A DNA stretch of 64,000 nucleotides from Hyphomicrobiales bacterium (lineage in GTDB: Bacteria > Pseudomonadota > Alphaproteobacteria > Rhizobiales > RI-29), in NCBI GenBank assembly GCA_016125495.1, contig WGLQ01000007.1, positions 418,446-482,445 on the forward strand. The letters run 5' to 3'. Under the pieces are notes generated by a model. It ran no database searches. It was not told the origin of the DNA and saw only the letters and a list, made by a program, of their open reading frames with translations. Made by a program: the position numbers and the translations under genes. Shown in pieces: positions 53,362-63,952 of this stretch. The first letter of the stretch is position 1, and the number at the start of each line of letters is the position of its first letter.

Positions 53362-54490
53362 ATGAAGCTCGGTTCCGTATCTCTCGAAGAACGTGGGATG
53401 GTCTTGCACATTGCAGCGTCGGAGCAGGGACCGGCGCGTGACCTCTACGCCAACTACCACTGGCTTCGAGACAACTGTCCGTCGTCGTTCGATGCCAGGA
53501 TCGGCGACCGCCAGTACGACATTGTCGCCGACAGCACCGAACTGCGGCCCAGCGAGGCACGCCAGGAGGGGGACGACCTCGTGATCGTCTGGTCGGGTGA
53601 TGGCCATTTCAGCAGGTTCGATCTCGGGTGGCTCTGTCGTTGGCTGGAGCGCCCGGGGCACCCTGATCCCGCGCGCGTTGCAAAGCGCTTCTGGACGGCA
53701 GGGAGCGCGAGCATACCGAAGCGCTTCCAATTCACGTCCCTGACCTGTGATCGGAGCACCGCTCGCGCATATCTCGGCACGCTGCTTGGCGACGGCATCG
53801 CATTGGTCGAGCACGTTCCGGACAGTGACGAGGGTGTCCGGCTCGTCGCTGAGGTCGCTGGACATGTGCGCGCAACCTTCTCGGGAACCTATTTCGACGT
53901 CAAGAGCTATGCCAAGCCGGTCGGCACGGCCTACACGGCCCAGGCGCTCGAGCCGCATACGGACAGTCCTTGCGAAGCGTACCCCGGTTGGATTCAGTAT
54001 CTCCACTGCCGGGTGAACGATGCGACCGGCGGCGAAACCACCTTCGTCGACGGCGCGGCCGCGGGACTTCGAGCTTCTTTCGGAATTCTCCATCCCCTTC
54101 CGTTTCTCGCACGACGCCATGGATATGCGTGCACGCCAGACCGTCATCGTTCTGGGGAGTGACGGCGAGGTCGAGGGCGTCACCATCAGCCAGCACATGT
54201 CCGATGTTTTCGACCTCGATCAGCACCTCCTCGACAAATATTATCCAGCCTTCCGTCGCTTCGGCGCCATGCTGCGCGATCCCAAGTACCTCATCTCCAT
54301 CAAGCTCGCACCAGGGGAGTGCGCGGTGTTCGACAACCAGCGGATCGTGCACGCCAGGACCGCATTCGATCCCACCAGCGGGGCGCGCCACTTGCGCGGA
54401 TGTTATACGGATCGCGGCGAGCTGCGGTCGCGCTACCGGGTGGCCATGCGCGAGGCCGATGCCAGCGGAGAAAAGGAGGTGCGGACGTGA
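53362..54490 (+). pseudogene. Gamma-butyrobetaine-hydroxylase-like dioxygenase, frameshifted
   Basis: The N-terminal GBBH-like domain (LYANYHWLRDNCPSSFDARI) and TauD domain with HTDSPCE (Fe ligands His, Asp) are in one frame up to about 54063. The rest (RDFELLSEFSIPFRFSHDAM to the distal His in RIVHARTAFDP) is in the next frame. Removing one G from GGG at 54063-54065 rejoins them as about 376 residues, normal for the family. It is a Fe(II)/2-oxoglutarate oxygenase. A sequencing error is as likely as true decay, because both halves are well conserved. GTGA overlaps the next gene. Confidence 0.85.
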
Positions 54491-55260
54491 CCCACATGCA
54501 GGAGATCATAGCAAAGGCCAGCGCCTTGCCGTGGCCCGACGAGAGGACGCTCCGGCTCGACCTTGCCGTTGCCTTCCGGCTTGCGGCGGATTTCGGCTGG
54601 ACGGAGTCGGTCGGCAATCATTTTTCCGCTGTCGTGTCGCCCGGGGAAGGCACCTTCCTCATGAATCCGCGATGGCAGCATTTCTCGACGATTCGCGCGA
54701 GCGAACTCCTGCTGCTGAACTGGAACGATACCGGGACGATGCAGCGACCCAATCCGCCCGACCGGTCGGGTTGGTGCATACACAGCCAGCTCCACGCGGC
54801 GCTTCCCCATGCGCGCGTCGTCCTCCACATCCATCCCTGCTATGCGACAGCACTCGCAGGGTTGGCCGACCCGAGCCTGAAGCCGATTGACCAGGTGACC
54901 GCACGCTTCTGGGACCGCGTTGCCATCGATCTCGAATTCGAACAGGTCTCGACGACGGAGGCCGAAGGGCGAAGGCTGGCCTCGGTCATCGGCGAGCATT
55001 CGGTCCTGATGATGGGCAATCATGGGGTGACAGTGGCGGCCGAGACCGTGGCCCATGCCTTCGAGGAGCTTTATCTCTTCGAGCGCGCCTGCCGCACGAT
55101 GGTGCTCGCCTACGGGACAGGTCAGCCCCTGAATGTCATGTCCGATGCCATTGCAGCAGTGACATCGCGAGGATGGGACGGCTGCCGGGAGATGGCGGTG
55201 TCGCACTTCGAGCAATTGAAGGCCAAGATCATCCGCCAGGACCCCTCGGTCGCCGAATAG
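54487..55260 (+). CDS. Class II aldolase/adducin-family protein
   Basis: 257 residues. Metal-binding histidines are in VVLHIHPCYATALAG and NHGVTVAAETVAHAFEELY; the first zinc-site region is VGNHFSAVVSPGEGTFLMNP. Relatives cleave sugar phosphates or remove carboxylate groups. GTG at 54487 has AAGGAGG 7 bases before it and overlaps the oxygenase stop. Together with the oxygenase and a metallo-hydrolase this looks like a small catabolic operon; substrate unknown. Confidence 0.9.
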   Translation: MTHMQEIIAKASALPWPDERTLRLDLAVAFRLAADFGWTESVGNHFSAVVSPGEGTFLMNPRWQHFSTIRASELLLLNWNDTGTMQRPNPPDRSGWCIHSQLHAALPHARVVLHIHPCYATALAGLADPSLKPIDQVTARFWDRVAIDLEFEQVSTTEAEGRRLASVIGEHSVLMMGNHGVTVAAETVAHAFEELYLFERACRTMVLAYGTGQPLNVMSDAIAAVTSRGWDGCREMAVSHFEQLKAKIIRQDPSVAE

Positions 55261-55330
55261 CTCGGCGGATGCAGGCGGCTCGATCGGGCGCTATGATGGA
55301 GCAGGCTTCAACCGATGGGCAGGGCGAGGG

Positions 55331-56140
55331 ATGCGGCGCATACGCTCGGGACGGCATCACACGCGATTTGAGTTCGGCACGCTGACGATGACATCCTTGT
55401 GCGATGGCTTCGTCGACATGCCAACCTCACGATTGCGTCGGATCGGCGACCGCGTGTTCGGTGACGACCTGCCGCCTCGGGTACGCCTCGTCGACGGCAA
55501 TCTGAGGCTGTCGGTCAACGCCTTCGCGCTCGATGACGGGGGCGACGTCGTGCTGTTCGATACGGGAGCAGCCGACGTCTGGCACCCCAGCATGGGGCGA
55601 CTTCCGGATGCCGTGCGAGAGGCTGGCATCGAGCCCGAGAGGGTCCGGACCGTCGCCTTCACCCACACGCACCTGGATCATATTCACGGTCTGATCCTGC
55701 CCGGCGGGAATGTCGCATTCCCCCGGCTCTCCCGCCTTCTGGTGCCCCGAGCGGAGATGGATATGTTTCGCGCTGTGGTGCGGCTCGAGCGCTTTCACGA
55801 CATGGCGGAGGCTTTCGACGACGGCGATGAAATCGCAAGGAATGTCAACGCCATTGCCGCTCCCGGTCATGAAGTGGGACACACCTGCTTTCGGGCGACG
55901 AGCGCCGGCGAGACGGTGCTGATCTGGGGGGATATCATTCATGTGCCGTCGATCCAGTTCGAGCAACCGGACATCGCCTGGGAATTCGACCGCGATCAGA
56001 CACTCGCTCGCGCGAGCCGCATCGAGGTCATGTCCCTGGCTGCCGACAACGATTTCCTGATTACGGGAGCTCATCTGGATGCCCCGGGTGTCGGGCGCAT
56101 CATCCGATCAGGGGCCGGCTTCAGCTTTTGTCCGCTTTAG
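55331..56140 (+). CDS. Metallo-beta-lactamase-fold hydrolase
   Basis: 269 residues with the zinc motif THTHLDHIHG (HxHxDH), the Asp in VLFDTGAADVW, AAPGHEVGHTC and IWGDIIHVPS. This is the quorum-quencher/glyoxalase-II-like branch. It is 70 bases after the aldolase gene on the same strand. The ATG at 55331 has GAGGG just upstream and keeps the strand FEFGTLTMTSLCDGF. Confidence 0.9.
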   Translation: MRRIRSGRHHTRFEFGTLTMTSLCDGFVDMPTSRLRRIGDRVFGDDLPPRVRLVDGNLRLSVNAFALDDGGDVVLFDTGAADVWHPSMGRLPDAVREAGIEPERVRTVAFTHTHLDHIHGLILPGGNVAFPRLSRLLVPRAEMDMFRAVVRLERFHDMAEAFDDGDEIARNVNAIAAPGHEVGHTCFRATSAGETVLIWGDIIHVPSIQFEQPDIAWEFDRDQTLARASRIEVMSLAADNDFLITGAHLDAPGVGRIIRSGAGFSFCPL

Positions 56141-56501
56141 GTTTTCGCCCCCTCCGGATGATGGCGATCGAGTGCCCGACGTCCTCGGTCCGCCTCGCGC
56201 ACGTACTCTCGAGCGAATTGGGCCTTACCGGCAACCGCCACTGGCAATGGCATCGCCGGGTGTGAGCCTCGTTCCTTGCGATTTTCCGAGGCAACCGTGA
56301 CGCCGCCGACCAGGACGTCCGCCTGATCGTTGACCTGTTTTGCCTGGTCCTCGGCGATGTGCGCAGAGCGGGCTGTCGTCGATGGACCGCTGTGGCCGAG
56401 CGGCTCGCCGATCATCACTGGCGAGCCGCCGTTGGACGCAACGATGCTGGCAACGGAGTGCCGAGCATTTGGTAGGCGAACGTCCGGGGTCCTCGCCCCC
56501 C

Positions 56502-56505
<4 letters not shown>
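56137..56505 (-). pseudogene. Remnant of a tyrosine-recombinase integrase C-terminus
   Basis: The segment PDVRLPNARHSVASIVASNG, then MIGEPLGHSGPSTTARSAHI matches the catalytic end of the two integrases in this window (DVRIHDLRHSFASIAAANGA, LLGHSS, TTQRYAHL). The first half of the gene is missing, the catalytic Tyr is Ser and the LRH motif is ARH, so it is dead. It abuts the stop of the isochorismatase-type gene and overlaps the end of the metallo-hydrolase gene by 4 bases. It records an older element 12 kb from the present insertion. Confidence 0.75.
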
Positions 56506-57179
<674 letters not shown>

Positions 57180-57260
57180 GATGATCTCTCTATGTTGAAG
57201 GCGATGCGGGGGAGGCGGAGTGCTTGGTCCCGCCCCGGTCTTGCACGTTGGCGCCGATGG

Positions 57261-57965
57261 TCAGGCGCCCATGTCGAAAAGGAGCACTTCGGCCTCGTCG
57301 AGCCCCTCGAGGTGGAGCCGCCCGGAAGTCGAGATGGCAACGCCATCGCCCTCGCGCAGCGGCTCGCCATTCAGTGCCAGGCAACCGCGGGCGACCTGCA
57401 CCCAGCCGCCGCGTCCGGCTGCGATCATGTGCTCGACGGCGTCTCCTTCACCGAGCATCGTTGCGTAGAGATCGACGTCCTGGTGGATCGTGACCGAACC
57501 CTCGCGACCTTCGCGCGAACCGATCAGCCTCAACCGGCCGCGTTTCTCGGCATCGGGGAACGACCGCTGCTCGTACCCGGGCGCGATCCCTTTTTTCTCC
57601 GGAATGATCCAGACCTGGAGGAAGTGGACGGGCTCCGTCTTCGAGGCGTTGAACTCCGAGTGTCGCACGCCGGTCCCGGCCGACATGCGCTGCACGTCAC
57701 CGGGCCGGATCACCGAACCCGTTCCGAGGCTGTCCTTGTGCTCGAGCGCACCTTCGAGGACATAGGAGATGATCTCCATGTCGCTGTGCGGATGCGCGGG
57801 AAAGCCGCCGCCTGGCGCCACGCGATCGTCGTTGATCACCCGCAGCGGGCCGAAGCCCATGTGCCTCGGATCGTGATAATGCCCGAACGAGAAGCTGTGC
57901 CGGCTGTTCAGCCAGCCGAAGTTGGCTCGACCACGCTCCTCTGATCTTCGCAATGTCAGTGTCAT
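57261..57965 (-). CDS. Pirin-family protein (YhhW type)
   Basis: 234 residues with two cupin domains. Metal ligands are in the N-terminal cupin: GGGFPAHPHSDMEIISYVLE and SAGTGVRHSEFNA. Relatives include quercetinase YhhW. It lies upstream of the isochorismatase-type gene in one operon and faces a LysR gene. Confidence 0.92.
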   Translation of the reverse strand: MTLTLRRSEERGRANFGWLNSRHSFSFGHYHDPRHMGFGPLRVINDDRVAPGGGFPAHPHSDMEIISYVLEGALEHKDSLGTGSVIRPGDVQRMSAGTGVRHSEFNASKTEPVHFLQVWIIPEKKGIAPGYEQRSFPDAEKRGRLRLIGSREGREGSVTIHQDVDLYATMLGEGDAVEHMIAAGRGGWVQVARGCLALNGEPLREGDGVAISTSGRLHLEGLDEAEVLLFDMGA

Positions 57966-58063
57966 GGCTCATCTCCTTGGCTTGCGGCGCTGGACGCCTG
58001 TTGCCGCATGAGGTAGATGGATGCTGATCTTCCGACAATTCATGCATTTTAGTTCACTCTGCG

Positions 58064-58080
58064 TCCAAATTGGATACAAT
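58064..58080 (+). promoter_or_regulatory. Palindrome and -10 box before the LysR gene
   Basis: TCCAA/TTGGA form an inverted repeat (58064-58074), followed by TACAAT (58075-58080), a good -10 box 6 bases before the LysR start codon at 58087. This fits LysR autoregulation and control of the divergent pirin operon. If the -10 is used, transcripts would be nearly leaderless. Confidence 0.4.
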
Positions 58081-58086
58081 GATCCC

Positions 58087-58995
58087 ATGGACAAGCTCGA
58101 TGCCATGAATGCCTTCGTGAAGGTCGTCGCGCACGGCAGCTACGCCGAGGCAGCGCGGACGCTGGGGCTCACCCGTTCCGCCGTCAGCAAGGCGGTGAAG
58201 GAGCTGGAACAGCTGCTCGGTGCGCGTCTGCTCGACCGCACGACACGGCGCGTCAGCGCGACGGAGGCCGGCCTCGCCTACTACGAGAGTTGCCTAGACA
58301 TCCTGGCCCGCGTCGAGGAGACCGAAATGCAGGTCTCCCGCCTGCACGACGAGCCCCGGGGAGTCCTCAAGCTGAACGCGCCGGTGTCGTTCGGCGTGCT
58401 GCACCTCGGGCCGCTGATCGCCGCGTTCATGGAGCAATATGCCGATCTGAAAATCGAGCTGACACTGAACGACCGCTTCATCGATCCGATCGAAGAAGGT
58501 TTCGATGTCACGATCCGGATCGGCGTATTGGCGGACTCGAGCCTGATCGCGCGACGCCTGGCGCCCGCACGCCGCGTTCTGGTGGCGGCGCCCGCGTACG
58601 TGGAAAAGAACGGCGCACCAATGATGCTGGACGACCTCGTAAAGCATCGATGCCTGAACTACGGACACACCACGACGCTACAGCGCTGGCAGCTCACGCG
58701 AGCCGGACAGTCGATCGGGGTCGCCATAAACTCCGTGCTGTGCTCGAACAACGGGAACATCCTGCGCGCCGCCGCGCTCGCCGGGCAGGGCATCGCCAAG
58801 CTGCCGACCTTCCTGGTCGGTCCCGATCTCGCGGCCGGCCGCTTGGTGGTCGTTCTGCCGGAGCATCCGCCGACGGACCTCGGCATCTACGCGCTCTATG
58901 CGCCGAACCGCTACCTCGCGGCAAAGACCCGGCTGCTGATCGATTTCCTGGCCGCCCGGTTCGGCGAGCGGCCGGCCTGGGACAAGACGAAGTAG
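58087..58995 (+). CDS. LysR-family transcription regulator
   Basis: 302 residues. The N-terminal HTH is MDKLDAMNAFVKVVAHGSYA then AARTLGLTRSAVSKAVKELE; the substrate-binding domain is of the PBP2 type common in CrgA-like regulators. The start at 58087 places the HTH at the normal position; an upstream ATG (58021) is not supported. It is divergent from pirin, and this pairing is widespread, with LysR sensing electrophiles or aromatic inducers. Confidence 0.93.
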   Translation: MDKLDAMNAFVKVVAHGSYAEAARTLGLTRSAVSKAVKELEQLLGARLLDRTTRRVSATEAGLAYYESCLDILARVEETEMQVSRLHDEPRGVLKLNAPVSFGVLHLGPLIAAFMEQYADLKIELTLNDRFIDPIEEGFDVTIRIGVLADSSLIARRLAPARRVLVAAPAYVEKNGAPMMLDDLVKHRCLNYGHTTTLQRWQLTRAGQSIGVAINSVLCSNNGNILRAAALAGQGIAKLPTFLVGPDLAAGRLVVVLPEHPPTDLGIYALYAPNRYLAAKTRLLIDFLAARFGERPAWDKTK

Positions 58996-59049
58996 CACCG
59001 CCTGCTGACGCATCGACCGATCGGCCGCAACTTCGGCTCCGGCAAACGG

Positions 59050-59067
59050 CCGTGCGAGAACGCACGG
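59050..59067. terminator. Hairpin after the LysR gene
   Basis: Arms CCGTGCG/CGCACGG with loop AGAA lie 55 bases past the LysR stop and before the next gene. No T tract follows. The rest of the 254-base gap holds nothing else I can support. Confidence 0.45.
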
Positions 59068-59249
59068 TCCGGTCATCGATCGCGGCCACGCTTAATCCGT
59101 GGATTGACCTTCGAGGCGATCGGCGCCCCGGCTCACGACCTTCGACACCATGGGTTCCCCTCGGTTCGATCCATTGGCGAGTCGATGCGCACTTTCGCTC
59201 TTGGACCTTCTGAGGTTACTCTCCTTTGCGAGGGGCGACTCGGGACGAG

Positions 59250-59999
59250 ATGACGAACGGCAACCACGATACGCGGCACAGTGGATTCGAGTCGGATGCG
59301 GGACACTTTTCGCGCTCGACGCCCCTGAGCTACGCCTATGCCGACATCGCACTCGCGCTCGTTTGGAACATCGGTCTTCTTTTCTACGCTCCGTCCTGGC
59401 TGGTCTTCCTGCCCGCACTGGTGACGGGCACGGCCGCGGTCCTGGTCGACTATGTCTGGTTCTACCGCAGCGGTCGCAGGGAGGTCTTACGGGACGGGCG
59501 GCCAGCCGATGGACTGTTCATCGCTTGGTGGCTCGTATTCTGGTTCGAGTTCCTGATCGCCTGGAACATCGGCACCTTCGTCGGACTGGCCTTGACGGCT
59601 GGCCTGACAACCACCGTCGGTCTCGCCTGGACACTCGCCTTCTGCGCCTGGTTCTGGGTCGTCACGCCCGGGCTCTCGCGCGCCCTCGGTGACTTCGGTG
59701 TCGGCAACGAGTTGGTTTTGACGACGCGACGCGTCGGATCACGGCTCAGTTTTGCGCGCATCACCTGGGTGGCGGTGCTCTACACGGGTCTCCTCGCGAC
59801 AATTCTGGATTGGGACCTGGCCAAGGCCGCCGAGCTGTTCGCCATCGGCATGCTGGCGGCCGGCGCCATGGAGATACCGCTCTATGTGCTGAACATACGA
59901 CCCGGCCCGCACGCCTGGAAGGCACTCGTCGTCAATACGCTCGTCGAGTGGAATTATGCCGTCCCGATCTTCTTCGTCGTCTTCGCCCTGATCGGTTGA
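59250..59999 (+). CDS. Polytopic membrane protein of unknown function
   Basis: 249 residues with about seven hydrophobic helices (for example ALVWNIGLLFYAPSWLVFLP, TVGLAWTLAFCAWFWVV, AVPIFFVVFALIG). No family name can be given. It ends 10 bases before the sulfotransferase gene on the same strand, so the two are probably linked. Confidence 0.75.
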   Translation: MTNGNHDTRHSGFESDAGHFSRSTPLSYAYADIALALVWNIGLLFYAPSWLVFLPALVTGTAAVLVDYVWFYRSGRREVLRDGRPADGLFIAWWLVFWFEFLIAWNIGTFVGLALTAGLTTTVGLAWTLAFCAWFWVVTPGLSRALGDFGVGNELVLTTRRVGSRLSFARITWVAVLYTGLLATILDWDLAKAAELFAIGMLAAGAMEIPLYVLNIRPGPHAWKALVVNTLVEWNYAVPIFFVVFALIG

Positions 60000-60009
60000 G
60001 GAGCGCCAG

Positions 60010-61239
60010 GTGACCGCCGAAGTTCCGCTGGTCAAGACCGGTGCCCTGCCCCTCCTCTTCAACGGACTAGCACTCGTCGGCCGCGGCCTGGGTCTCGAAA
60101 GAACGTGCCTGTCCGTGGACGCGCTCGAAAAGAGGGTCTGGCCAAACCTCGGCGAAGGCCACCTCGATGACACCAGTCGGGCATTGACCGCAAGCGCAAT
60201 TGCTTCCGTCGGTGAGGACTCCCGACTGACGCCATTCGGTGAGTATGCCGTTCGCGAAATCGTCTTGCGGACCATGCGTGTGCAGCGCGCCTTGAGCGAG
60301 TTCAAGGCAAGCCACCCCGAAATCCTCGCACGGCGTGTCGAGCGGCCGATCCTGATCGTCGGCTGGTATCGAACCGGCACGACCTTGGCCCACCGTCTGC
60401 TCGCCTCGGCCGATCGCGTTCGGGCTCCAAGAGCCTACGAACTCTATTTCCCGGTTCCCGAGCACGAGGAGCCGCTCGAGGCCGATCGAACCCGGATCAA
60501 ACGAACGCGCGCCATGCTGCGCTTGGCACACCTCGCCATACCGGCCTTGCGCCGGCTCCACCGCATCACCCCCGAGAGTGCCGAAGAAAGCACCGTCCTG
60601 CTCGACAATGCGGGCGCCGGAATCTACATGCTGCACGCCTTTGGCGCCCACGGTCATGGCGAGAGGCTCATGGCGTCGGATCTTCACGCGGCATACGCCG
60701 CGCTGAAATGCCAGCTACAGGTTCTGCAGGGTCCGGCTCCATCGCCAGACCGCTGGATCCTGAAGTGCCCGTTTTCGCTCGCGCATCTGATGGCCTTCCA
60801 CCAGGTTTTTCCGGACGGATCGGTGGTCCACATTCATCGTGACATTGTCGGAGCCCTCGCCTCGGTCTGCCGCTTGGCGCTGACCTTGCAGTCGGCGTTC
60901 GTTGAACGCCCAGACGTCAGGGCGATCGGCCGCTTCTGGGCGAACTTCTGTCTCGAGGCTGCGGCACATGCCGAACGCGCCCGCACGCTCTACCCGCGAG
61001 GTCACTACATCGACGTCGACTACGACAGCCTCAGCCGCGAACCCATCGCCACCGCGCTGGCGCTCGGAGAAAAGCTCGCTCTCACGATCCAACCGAATGC
61101 GTTGCATGCGGCACTGACCGAGGCAGGCGCGCCATCGCCTCCCTTCGCCCGGGATCTCTCCGTCTTCGGGCTGGACGCAACGGACGTCGTCAGGCGCCAC
61201 GCTGATCTCACGACCACGATCGGGCGAAGAGAATATTGA
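60010..61239 (+). CDS. Sulfotransferase-family protein
   Basis: 409 residues. The PAPS 5'-phosphosulfate loop is ILIVGWYRTGTTLAHRLLAS; the 3'-phosphate site is VHIHRDIVGALASVCRLALT. It resembles the large bacterial sulfotransferase group that includes enzymes acting on lipids or glycans. Start GTG/ATG region at 60010 follows GAGGAG. Acceptor unknown. Confidence 0.87.
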   Translation: MTAEVPLVKTGALPLLFNGLALVGRGLGLERTCLSVDALEKRVWPNLGEGHLDDTSRALTASAIASVGEDSRLTPFGEYAVREIVLRTMRVQRALSEFKASHPEILARRVERPILIVGWYRTGTTLAHRLLASADRVRAPRAYELYFPVPEHEEPLEADRTRIKRTRAMLRLAHLAIPALRRLHRITPESAEESTVLLDNAGAGIYMLHAFGAHGHGERLMASDLHAAYAALKCQLQVLQGPAPSPDRWILKCPFSLAHLMAFHQVFPDGSVVHIHRDIVGALASVCRLALTLQSAFVERPDVRAIGRFWANFCLEAAAHAERARTLYPRGHYIDVDYDSLSREPIATALALGEKLALTIQPNALHAALTEAGAPSPPFARDLSVFGLDATDVVRRHADLTTTIGRREY

Positions 61240-61298
61240 CGCCGCGGCGGCGCCCGCAGGCGCACCCACGCCGCGGAGCCAATTGCGGCGGTTCGGGT

Positions 61299-63623
61299 TC
61301 ATCGAGTGAGCGGTGCCGCGGCGTCCCGTGGCTTTTCGACCAAAATGACGTTCGCCGGCAGGAGAAGGAGATCGGCGACCAGGGCGAAGAAGAGGATGCC
61401 GATGATGATCGTGCCAAAGAGTGCGACGGTCGGAAGGCTGCTGAAGAATGTCACGACCATGCCGACCGAAAAGACCACCGTCGTCGCCACCAAGGCAGGT
61501 GACACCGCCGTCAGAGAATTGCTCATGGCCACGTCCGGCGCCTCTTGCTGGCTACGTTCGAGGGCATATTGATTGAGGAGATGAACGGAATCGTCGACTG
61601 CCAGTCCAAAGCCCACGGTCAGCGCGATCGCGCTCGTCATATCGATGCCGCCGGCCAGGACCCAGGCGGTCGACTCGGCCAGGAGGATCGGCAGAACATT
61701 CGGCACGATGCACGCCAGACCCAGGCGCCAGGATCCAAGCGCGACACCGATGACCAGGATGGAAAGTCCGATCGAGAGAAGAAGGCCATGGCGAAGGTCG
61801 TCGATCAGCATTGGGATGACGCGGGCCCGCAACACCGGTCCGCCTGTCACGGTGATCCGGCCCGATATGCCGGCAGCCGCGATTTCCTTCTCGATACGAT
61901 CGACAAGCTGATCCATCTCCAGCGCCGTGAGCCCCTGCGGCACGAAGGCCGAGATCAGCAGCTTGTCGAGACCGCGAGAAATGAACCAGCGCATCATCGG
62001 ATGATTGGCGATGGTCGGTTGTGAGAGATCGATGCCATCGCTCCCGAACGTCGCCGACCTTCGAGCCAAGGCGAGAGACATCGAGCGGTTGGGACCGATG
62101 ACCGTCCCGATCGCCTGCTCGATCCGGGCAAGCTCGTCCAATTCAGTTCGCAGCAATCGATCCGCCGGCTGCGCCCTGTCGACGATGACGAAGAGCTGGG
62201 CAGAGCCCCCGAAGCTGCGGTCGACGATTTCAAGTGACCGGCGCACTTGCGAATCGAACGGGATGTAGTCCGTCAGTCGGTACTGCCCTGGCACCGTGAA
62301 ATGTACGCTCAGAAGGGCACCTGCCACGACAATCCCCATCGCGGCCAGCAGACGCCGCCGCCTCGCCAGGAGACCGTTCGCCAAGCGTCCGACACTTTGA
62401 AGCATGGGCCAACGGGCGGGCCGAAAGGGAAGATTACAGCGGACAACGAGCCAGATGCCCGCCGGCAGAACGACCACCGTCACGACGTAGCCGATGACGA
62501 CCGCTGCAATGCCCGAGTACGCCATCTTGGCGAGTGCCTCGTTGGAGGCGATCAAGAGGGAGACGAATGCGATCGCTGTCGTCAGATTTGCAAGGGCGCA
62601 CGCCGGCCCGACGTCGAGGATCGAATGGCGAAGTGCCTCGAGCGGTTCCGCGCCGTTCTCGCACCCGCGTCGCCAGTGAAAGAAGAGGTGAAGTCCGTCC
62701 GCGAACACGAGGACGATCAAAAGCACGGGAATCACCGTGGTCAGATAGTCGATCCTGACACCGAGCACAGCCTGCAATCCGAGAAATGCGATCAGTGCCA
62801 CGAGCGGCGGCACCGTGCACAGGAGAGCCGCGGCAGCCGAGCGGAACAGCAGGAACGAGATGATGGCGCAGATCAGCACGGCAATCGACGTCAAGAGGAT
62901 CTGATCGCGCTTGATGCCATTGACCAGATCCCGTTGGATCGTCGGGCGGCCGACGAAGGAGATCTCGAAGTCCGGCCGGTTGAAGCTCTCGAGAACGAGG
63001 GCAAGTTCGGCAAGTGCGTCCTGCGAAAAGCCGCTGCTTCCCATCGCCGTGTCCGGCATCACGATCAGGAGCGCCGATCCCCCCTCGAGATCGAGGAATG
63101 TGCGGATGGAAGGAAGCTCCTCCCGGAGGCCATCGACGACGGTTCGCAGCTGCTCATCGGACTGAAAGCGGTCTGGCAGGGTCGGCTGCCAGCCGTTCCC
63201 ATCGACAGTTGGGCTTGCGAGCGAGAACACCGAAAGCACGTTACCGACGCCGGTTGCGAGCTTCAGTTCGATCTGGAATTGCCTGAAGCGCTCGAAGCCC
63301 TCGACCGTGGCGAGGTCCGGCGATTGGACGATCAGCACCTCATCGTCCGAGAAACTGCGATAATCCCTCTCCAGCGCTGTAACGTCCGTGTAGGCGCTCG
63401 CCTCGGACTTCAACAGGCTGTCGAAGTTGCCGTCGAAAGACAGCCGAGATGCAATGAAAGCGAGCGAGAGAACGATGATGAGAACAGTCGCCGCGATCGT
63501 CGCGCGCGGCCAAGCCAGAGAAATCAGGCCGATCCTCTCGACCCCGAGCACGAAGGCGCCACGGCGCTCCCCAGTCGGATTGTTCATTGTATTCCCCGCA
63601 CACCCATTCTCGTCATTCGACAT
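61299..63623 (-). CDS. RND/MMPL-family exporter
   Basis: About 774 residues. It has an N-terminal helix, a large periplasmic loop (FDSLLKSEASAYTDVTALER), five hydrophobic helices, then a second copy of the same plan, ending with AVDDSVHLLNQYALE, the conserved RND relay motif, and VVFSVGMVVTFFSSLPTVAL. Members move lipids, hopanoids or hydrophobic compounds. The start is ambiguous: 63623 (GGGGAG upstream) or 63587 (MNNPTGERRG). It is convergent with the sulfotransferase gene. Confidence 0.88.
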   Translation of the reverse strand: MSNDENGCAGNTMNNPTGERRGAFVLGVERIGLISLAWPRATIAATVLIIVLSLAFIASRLSFDGNFDSLLKSEASAYTDVTALERDYRSFSDDEVLIVQSPDLATVEGFERFRQFQIELKLATGVGNVLSVFSLASPTVDGNGWQPTLPDRFQSDEQLRTVVDGLREELPSIRTFLDLEGGSALLIVMPDTAMGSSGFSQDALAELALVLESFNRPDFEISFVGRPTIQRDLVNGIKRDQILLTSIAVLICAIISFLLFRSAAAALLCTVPPLVALIAFLGLQAVLGVRIDYLTTVIPVLLIVLVFADGLHLFFHWRRGCENGAEPLEALRHSILDVGPACALANLTTAIAFVSLLIASNEALAKMAYSGIAAVVIGYVVTVVVLPAGIWLVVRCNLPFRPARWPMLQSVGRLANGLLARRRRLLAAMGIVVAGALLSVHFTVPGQYRLTDYIPFDSQVRRSLEIVDRSFGGSAQLFVIVDRAQPADRLLRTELDELARIEQAIGTVIGPNRSMSLALARRSATFGSDGIDLSQPTIANHPMMRWFISRGLDKLLISAFVPQGLTALEMDQLVDRIEKEIAAAGISGRITVTGGPVLRARVIPMLIDDLRHGLLLSIGLSILVIGVALGSWRLGLACIVPNVLPILLAESTAWVLAGGIDMTSAIALTVGFGLAVDDSVHLLNQYALERSQQEAPDVAMSNSLTAVSPALVATTVVFSVGMVVTFFSSLPTVALFGTIIIGILFFALVADLLLLPANVILVEKPRDAAAPLTR

Positions 63624-63826
63624 GGTTCTCCCCGAGGACGGGACGTGGTCGCGACGAGGAGCGCTTCCATGGGGAGGAGAACGATCGAGCCCGAAATCCC
63701 GCCCTCGGGTTGCGGCTGCACCGCGATGCGCACACATCGAACGCGGCGGTCAGCACCTCGGTGACCGCACCGTCGGTCTCTCTGTTGCAGAATCCCTCAT
63801 CGGCCGGGATCGACTGTGTCCGCCAC

Positions 63827-63952
<126 letters not shown>

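Noticed and set aside
62247..63764. 505-codon rightward frame opposite the RND-type exporter
   Set aside because: Hydrophilic, compositionally odd product; the opposite strand encodes a typical exporter.
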